A DNA stretch of 34,380 nt from a virus, in the IMG/VR virus record IMGVR_UViG_3300025117_001653, positions 1 to 34,380 of that record. One strand, written 5' to 3'. The notes under the pieces are model-generated. The model ran no database searches. It saw only the letters and a list, made by a program, of their open reading frames with translations, and was not told where the DNA came from. The translations under genes were made by a program, and so were the position numbers. Of this stretch, positions 30,326 through 34,380 are shown piece by piece. How positions within the stretch are numbered: the stretch's first letter is position 1; each line of letters begins with the position of its first letter.

Positions 30326-30708
30326 TGCAGATCGACCCCGTCGATGTCGGAATCGGCCAGCGCCTGCGCCGTCTCCGCGAAAGCCGCAACATCGGTCAGG
30401 CCGCCCTCGGCCGCGCCCTGGGCGTCAGTTTTCAGCAGGTGCAGAAGTACGAGGCGGGCAAGAACCGCCTCTCGGCCGCCCGCCTGATCCGCGCCGCGAT
30501 CCATCTCCAGTGCGCGCCCCAGGACATTCTAGGCCCGATCCCGGCCGTCGGCGGCGCCGACGACCCGACCTCCGTCGTCTTCGCCACCCCCGGCGGCCTC
30601 CAGCTGGCCAAACTCTGGCGCGACCTGCCCCCGGAACGCCGTCAGATCCTGATCCACCTCGCCGCCGCCCTCAAGGCCTGCGCGGCCCCCCAACCCCGGA
30701 GCGCCTGA
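30325..30708 (+). CDS. XRE-family HTH regulator
   Basis: A 127-residue protein starting MQIDPVDVGIGQRLRRLRES at a TGATG overlap. The HTH domain (about 10-65) has IGQAALGRALGVSFQQVQKY with EAGKNRLSAARL, a classic XRE pattern found in Caulobacterales and Rhizobiales regulators, and the C-terminal helix PERRQILIHLAAALK. It is a second transcription factor on the rightward arm, perhaps timing early-to-late switching. Confidence 0.88.
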   Translation: MQIDPVDVGIGQRLRRLRESRNIGQAALGRALGVSFQQVQKYEAGKNRLSAARLIRAAIHLQCAPQDILGPIPAVGGADDPTSVVFATPGGLQLAKLWRDLPPERRQILIHLAAALKACAAPQPRSA

Positions 30709-30709
30709 C

Positions 30710-31378
30710 ATGGCCGACACAACCGATCTGATCAACAAGGCCGTCGCCGAAGTCATGACGCCCGACTTCGTGAAAGACCAGGTGGCGACCCGCGTCCAGA
30801 AGCTGGTCGTCGAAGCGGTCGACGATGCGCTCCGCAGCTACAGCGATATCGGCAAACAGATCAAAGAGGCGGTGAAGGCCAGCCTCCAGGTCAACGACCT
30901 GAACCTCCCGTCCTACGGGCTCCTCGTCACCGGCATGATCGAGAAACAGGTCAAGGATCACGCCGGCGCCTTGATCGACGCGCGCCTGGCTGAGGACATC
31001 CGCGAGCTGCTGAACATCGCCCCCGCCGAAATCAAACTGTCGGAAATCGCCAGGGACATGATCAAGGACCGGCACGACGACGACTATGGCCAGGTCATTA
31101 CCGTCATCGTCGAGCACAACGACTACGGCTCGACCTGGCTCTATCTGGACGAAGAGGAGCATCACTCCCTCCGCGACAAATACCAGTGCCGACACAGCCT
31201 GTTGTTGAATAAGGACGGCACGATCAGCGCCGCCCGGATCGACAAGCGCGACCTCAAGGATATCCAAACCATCGGGCGCGGCTATGGCCTGCCGGACAGG
31301 ATCCGGGCCTATTATGCGGCCGGGACCAGGATCATCCTGGACGAGGACGCCGTGGTCACCTGGGTCGGGGACTTCTGA
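30710..31378 (+). CDS. Phage protein of unknown function
   Basis: A 222-residue protein (MADTTDLINKAVAEVMTPDF). The first 110 residues are amphipathic helices; the rest is alpha/beta with IKDRHDDDYGQVITVIVEHN, STWLYLDEEEHH, and a C-terminal IRAYYAAGTRIILDEDAVVT. No catalytic pattern stands out. Codon use matches its neighbours and it begins 1 bp after the XRE gene. Similar proteins are typically annotated only as phage hypothetical. Confidence 0.8.
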   Translation: MADTTDLINKAVAEVMTPDFVKDQVATRVQKLVVEAVDDALRSYSDIGKQIKEAVKASLQVNDLNLPSYGLLVTGMIEKQVKDHAGALIDARLAEDIRELLNIAPAEIKLSEIARDMIKDRHDDDYGQVITVIVEHNDYGSTWLYLDEEEHHSLRDKYQCRHSLLLNKDGTISAARIDKRDLKDIQTIGRGYGLPDRIRAYYAAGTRIILDEDAVVTWVGDF

Positions 31379-31380
31379 TC

Positions 31381-31599
31381 ATGGATGAAGCCACAGAACA
31401 GGGCCGCGCCTGGTTCGCCATCCTCGCAGGCATCCCCGCCATCCTGGGCTGGGTCGGCTACGGCCTGGCCATCCTCCTGGCCCCGCACCTGGGAACCGCC
31501 CCGGACCCCCTACACTGGGCCGGGATCGCCACCGGCGGCTGGTATCTGATCGTCCTGACCGTCGCGGTCGGTCCGCTTTTTCTGATGCACGGGGACTGA
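31381..31599 (+). CDS. Small two-helix membrane protein
   Basis: A 72-residue protein with two membrane helices, about 11-33 (AWFAILAGIPAILGWVGYGL) and 46-68 (AGIATGGWYLIVLTVAVGPL). It begins 2 bp after the preceding stop. Could be a holin-like or exclusion protein, but the position in an early operon argues against lysis. Function unknown. Confidence 0.7.
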   Translation: MDEATEQGRAWFAILAGIPAILGWVGYGLAILLAPHLGTAPDPLHWAGIATGGWYLIVLTVAVGPLFLMHGD

Positions 31600-31601
31600 C
31601 C

Positions 31602-32084
31602 ATGCACCCCCGCGACTACGCCATCCGCGCCCACGGCGACCAGACCTACGGCGACCTGCCCTATGTCGTCCACCTGGACGCCGTCGTCTCCGTCCTGAAG
31701 GGCTGGGGCATGTACGGCGCCGAGATCATCGCCGCCGCCTATCTGCACGACGTGCTGGAAGACACGGACGTGACCATGTCCGAGCTGCGCAAGACCTTCG
31801 GCGACGGGGTCGCCCGGATCGTCTGGTCCTGCACGGGTGATGGAGAGACCCGCGACGAACGCATGGCCTCCATCTACGCCAAGGTGGCCCAAAGCGGCCG
31901 CGCCGCAGCGGTGAAGCTGGCCGACCGCGTCGCCAACCTCGAGGCCTGCGCCCCCGGCTCCGACCACGCCCGCCGCTACGCCCGCGAGCACAAGGCCTTC
32001 GTCGCCGCCCTCAAGCCCTGCGTCCCCCGTACCTGTTGGGACCGCTACGTCACCGCCGTCAGCCGCGTCATGGGGGAGGGATGA
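31602..32084 (+). CDS. Mesh1-like small alarmone hydrolase (HD domain)
   Basis: A 160-residue HD-superfamily protein matching the hydrolase half of SpoT/Mesh1. H24 in PYVVHLDAV, H49-D50 in AAYLHDVLEDT with E53-D54, and D108 and N112 in VKLADRVANL occur in the order and near the spacing of Mesh1 metal and substrate residues. Such enzymes remove pyrophosphate from (p)ppGpp. No synthetase domain is present. A phage hydrolase would keep host growth and replication active under stress. Another nucleotide substrate (such as NADPH or other alarmones) remains possible. Confidence 0.82.
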   Translation: MHPRDYAIRAHGDQTYGDLPYVVHLDAVVSVLKGWGMYGAEIIAAAYLHDVLEDTDVTMSELRKTFGDGVARIVWSCTGDGETRDERMASIYAKVAQSGRAAAVKLADRVANLEACAPGSDHARRYAREHKAFVAALKPCVPRTCWDRYVTAVSRVMGEG

Positions 32085-32086
32085 TC

Positions 32087-32341
32087 ATGGCCGCCAGAGA
32101 CCCAGCCAACCCCGTCCCGCCCGTCATGGCGGCCATTCCCGAGATCGCTCTCCGGCTTCAGCAGGGCCAGCAGTTCAACACCTACGAACTAGTCCCGCGC
32201 GGCTTCGTCGTCTGTCTTGGCCCCATAACGGACCCCCTGCCCATAGCCGACGTGGGCGACGAGCGTGTGGCGACAATGCTTGAGGCCGCCCTCCGCGAGA
32301 TGGCCGGACAGCGGCGTTTCGATCTCGAGGCGCCCCAATGA
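32087..32341 (+). CDS. Small protein of unknown function
   Basis: An 84-residue protein. ATGs occur at 32081 and 32087; the second has GGAGG 7 bases upstream and is preferred, although the first gives an ATGA overlap. Sequence MAARDPANPVPPVMAAIPEI, then beta-rich YELVPRGFVVCLGPITDP and a helical end. No family recognised. Confidence 0.6.
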   Translation: MAARDPANPVPPVMAAIPEIALRLQQGQQFNTYELVPRGFVVCLGPITDPLPIADVGDERVATMLEAALREMAGQRRFDLEAPQ

Positions 32342-32670
32342 CCGTTATCGACCACGAAAAGATCCAACATCGGACGAGCGCCGCCGCCAAACAGCTCGCG
32401 CGACAGACCGGGTCGGGCTCGATCGCCCTGACGGTTGTCGATCATGGCGACGGCGTGCACGGCCTGTCCTATGCGGTGCACGGCCTGTCGTCGGCGGAGA
32501 TCGAGTTCGCTTTGTTCATGCTTCTCGAGCGGTTGGCCGACGAGCGTATGTCGGGCGCCGCCGAGGGCTGCGACGACTGCAACATCGCATGGGGCCGCCT
32601 CTCCACGGCTGTCGAAACCCTCAGACCTGCCTTCGGTCCAGGCTGGTCAAAGAAGGCGACCTGCCAATGA
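32338..32670 (+). CDS. Small protein of unknown function
   Basis: A 110-residue protein starting MTVIDHEKIQHRTSAAAKQL with an ATGA overlap. It contains a strand-turn-strand SIALTVVDHGDGVHGLSYAV followed by a helix EIEFALFMLLERLADE and a Cys pair in GCDDCNIAWG. No motif gives a function. Confidence 0.65.
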   Translation: MTVIDHEKIQHRTSAAAKQLARQTGSGSIALTVVDHGDGVHGLSYAVHGLSSAEIEFALFMLLERLADERMSGAAEGCDDCNIAWGRLSTAVETLRPAFGPGWSKKATCQ

Positions 32671-32987
32671 AAGAGCCAACCGCTCCAAAGGATCGCACGC
32701 TAAAGAAGGCCGGTTACCTGCGGTGCGAGTTCGACTTCGACGGCGAAGAGGACTGTCTCGGCTGCGATCGGACGCCGGAGACTGGCGCGCCAATGTATTA
32801 CGTCAGGACCAGCTGGGAATGTGAAGAGGGCGACTACTACTGCCGCCGCTGCGCATACGACCGGGCGACCGGGCGCATATGGGATTGCAGGGCCGCGCTC
32901 AAACGTCGACGCCCGATGCACGGGGCAGGCTGGGCCTTACTGCACGGCATGAGAAACTGGGAGCAAATCCTATGGGGCGGCCTATGA
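32667..32987 (+). CDS. Small Cys-rich, probably zinc-binding protein
   Basis: The 106-residue product (MKEPTAPKDRTLKKAGYLRC) starts at an ATGA overlap. Cysteines in DCLGCDRTPETGA and DYYCRRCAYDRATG (CxxC pairs) could hold a zinc ion. The C-terminus is helical (GAGWALLHGMRNWEQIL). Slightly lower GC than the flanks. Function unknown. Confidence 0.65.
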   Translation: MKEPTAPKDRTLKKAGYLRCEFDFDGEEDCLGCDRTPETGAPMYYVRTSWECEEGDYYCRRCAYDRATGRIWDCRAALKRRRPMHGAGWALLHGMRNWEQILWGGL

Positions 32988-33319
32988 CCCCCGACCTCGG
33001 CCCCGCCACCGAAGCGAGGATCCGCGAGGCCTTCGCCAGGGCCTGCGTCATCACCGAGAAGGCCTGCGCCGCCGTGATCGGGATTGACGTCCAGACCCTC
33101 AGCAGCATGAATGCGGCGGGCGTCATTCGGGCCGTTCGGCGGGGCAACCTGCCGGGCTATACCGAGGCGGACATCCGCGCCTATCTGACAGAAAGTCCCG
33201 GTCCATGTCGGTCTACAAGAGAGACGACAGTCCCTACTGGCATTACGATTTCCAGATCAAACGTCGTCGGTTTCACGGCTCGACGGGCGTTGAAACGAAA
33301 CGCGCAGCCGAGGCTGTAG
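32984..33319 (+). CDS. Excisionase-like HTH protein
   Basis: A 111-residue protein starting MTPDLGPATEARIREAFARA; ATG overlaps the preceding stop (ATGA), with an in-frame alternative ATG at 32972. A MerR/HTH_17-like domain, CVITEKACAAVIGIDVQTLS, is followed by the wing VRRGNLPGYTEADIRAYL. Position directly before the integrase identifies it as the likely directionality factor. The domain is complete by about residue 70; the last 38 codons run 115 bp into the integrase gene in another frame, an Arg/Thr-rich tail. Confidence 0.72.
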   Translation: MTPDLGPATEARIREAFARACVITEKACAAVIGIDVQTLSSMNAAGVIRAVRRGNLPGYTEADIRAYLTESPGPCRSTRETTVPTGITISRSNVVGFTARRALKRNAQPRL

Positions 33320-34380
33320 AACGCCGGATCCGCGAACGGGCCGCCAAGGGCGAGCTTGACGACGCCGCCCGCATGCCCCTCGACGTGGCCGCCGCCCGCT
33401 GGTGGGACGAACACGGCTCGACCCTGAAGGGCGGAGACCGCCTGGAAGGCCGGATCGAGCGGGCCATCCACGCCGTCGGGCCCGGCGTGGCCATAGGCGA
33501 CATCACCACGGACGTCATGGCCCGCGCCATCCAGCGCCGGCGCAAGGCGGGCTTCGTCAAGTCCGCCGCCAAGGGCGCGCGCGAATATCTGCCAACGCCG
33601 TCGACTGTGAACCGCGACATGATCGACACCCTGCGGCCGATTCTGATCCGGGCCCGCAAGGTCTGGGGCGCCAAACTGCCCGAGATCGACTGGCAGGCCC
33701 TGCGGCTGAAGGAACCCAAGCCCAAGCCGAAAGAGTTCGCGGCCGGTCAGCTGGACCTGGTGCGCGCCCAGGTCCGGCCGCACTGGCACGACCTGATCCA
33801 CTTCGCGACCCGCTACGGCTGTCGTCTCTCCGAACTCTTCTTCCCGCTTTCGGCCCTGGACGTCGCCGACGTCGACAACGCCCGCGTCCGCCTGCGCGAG
33901 CGCAAGGGCGGCGACGACCATATCGTCCCCCTCCTGCCCGAGGACGCCCGCATGCTCGCCGCCCGTCTCGGCCGAGCCCGCGAGGCCGGGATCGACACGG
34001 TCTGGTTCCGTGAACTGAAGCCGCTCAAATTCGGCAAGCCCAGGATCCGCGCCCTCAAGCCCGCCGGGGCCGCCATCGCCATGCGGCGCGCCATGACCCG
34101 CTCGGGCCTGCGCGAGGCCATCGGCGCTCGCGGCGTCCACGACTTCCGCCACCACGCCGGCATGACGGCCCAGCGCCGCACCGGCAACCTGCGCGCCGCC
34201 CAGCGCCTCCTGGGCCATGCGGACATCAAATCCACCATGGTCTACGCCCACGCGATCGAGGACGACGTCCGCGCCACCCTCGCCGCCATGTCCCGAGATA
34301 ATCCCGAGCAGCCCTCAGCGGACGCCGAAAAAACCGATCCCACACAGGCTGTTAAGCCGTCCAGATCGGAGGCTTCATAA
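33205..34380 (+). CDS. int: Tyrosine-family phage integrase
   Basis: A complete 391-residue tyrosine recombinase. The N-terminal arm-binding domain begins MSVYKRDDSPYWHYDFQIKR; a SAM-like core-binding domain covers about 55-165. Catalytic residues are R207 (YGCRLSELF), K234 (ERKGGDDH), H312-x-x-R315 (VHDFRHHAG), H338 (LLGHAD) and Y347 (MVYAHA). It should join phage attP to the host att site. The stop codon TAA ends exactly at the window end, so attL/attR lies outside or at the boundary. Weak AGAAAG before the ATG suggests low expression or coupling with the excisionase. Confidence 0.95.
   Translation: MSVYKRDDSPYWHYDFQIKRRRFHGSTGVETKRAAEAVERRIRERAAKGELDDAARMPLDVAAARWWDEHGSTLKGGDRLEGRIERAIHAVGPGVAIGDITTDVMARAIQRRRKAGFVKSAAKGAREYLPTPSTVNRDMIDTLRPILIRARKVWGAKLPEIDWQALRLKEPKPKPKEFAAGQLDLVRAQVRPHWHDLIHFATRYGCRLSELFFPLSALDVADVDNARVRLRERKGGDDHIVPLLPEDARMLAARLGRAREAGIDTVWFRELKPLKFGKPRIRALKPAGAAIAMRRAMTRSGLREAIGARGVHDFRHHAGMTAQRRTGNLRAAQRLLGHADIKSTMVYAHAIEDDVRATLAAMSRDNPEQPSADAEKTDPTQAVKPSRSEAS

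Noticed and set aside
31381-31599. Holin
   Set aside because: Two membrane helices fit, but there is no endolysin nearby and the gene is in the early operon.
34300-34380. attachment site at the integrase end
   Set aside because: No tRNA fragment or repeat of this end is found elsewhere in the window, so att cannot be placed.

Overview
The window is most of a lambda-like siphovirus prophage in a high-GC alphaproteobacterium, most likely a member of the Caulobacterales such as Brevundimonas. The phage carries relatives of GcrA and GapR, two chromosome and cell-cycle proteins typical of that group. It also has a complete integrase/excisionase end, a CI/Cro-type immunity region, a lambda-order head operon and an early replication region. 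The host name is inference; no host gene is clearly visible.

Layout. Positions 1-10559 (minus strand) hold the late operon. Read right to left it is: small ORF, terminase small and large subunits, gpW-like joining protein, portal, S49 capsid protease, Ala-rich putative scaffold, gpD-like decoration protein, gpE-like major capsid protein, head-tail and tail completion proteins, tail tube protein, and a probable tail assembly protein cut by the window edge. Lysis genes, tape measure and tail fibres must lie beyond position 1. Intrinsic-terminator-like hairpins lie upstream of the late operon and on both sides of the capsid gene.

Positions 10726-24964 (minus strand) hold the leftward early operon, tightly packed with ATGA/GTGA overlaps. 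From the promoter it encodes a Cro-like regulator, a small protein, GcrA, a C5-cytosine methyltransferase with a repeat-filled target-recognition region, a small protein, an AT-hook/GcrA-like protein, a helicase-methyltransferase fusion, two small proteins, a VRR-NUC nuclease, DnaB helicase, a DUF1376-like replication protein whose linker DNA contains three evenly spaced palindromes (candidate origin), further small proteins, a PD-(D/E)XK-like nuclease and a second SNF2-type helicase.

Positions 24965-26280 form the immunity region: a rightward S24/XRE repressor, a convergent three-helix membrane protein, and two clusters of an 18-bp operator. The same operator sits inside the spacers of the leftward and rightward early promoters, so one repressor should silence both arms.

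Positions 26281-34380 (plus strand) hold the rightward early operon: small membrane proteins, GapR, a DnaN sliding clamp, winged-helix and XRE regulators, a MazG-like pyrophosphohydrolase, a Mesh1-like alarmone hydrolase, several unknown small proteins, excisionase and tyrosine integrase.

The most striking feature is that both early arms encode stand-ins for host chromosome-cycle machinery (GcrA twice, GapR, DnaN, two DNA methyltransferases, a ppGpp-hydrolase-like enzyme) under one repressor. This suggests a phage programme that takes over host replication and methylation-linked transcription at induction. No tRNA, rRNA, CRISPR array or insertion sequence was seen, and no gene-free stretch exceeds about 300 bases.
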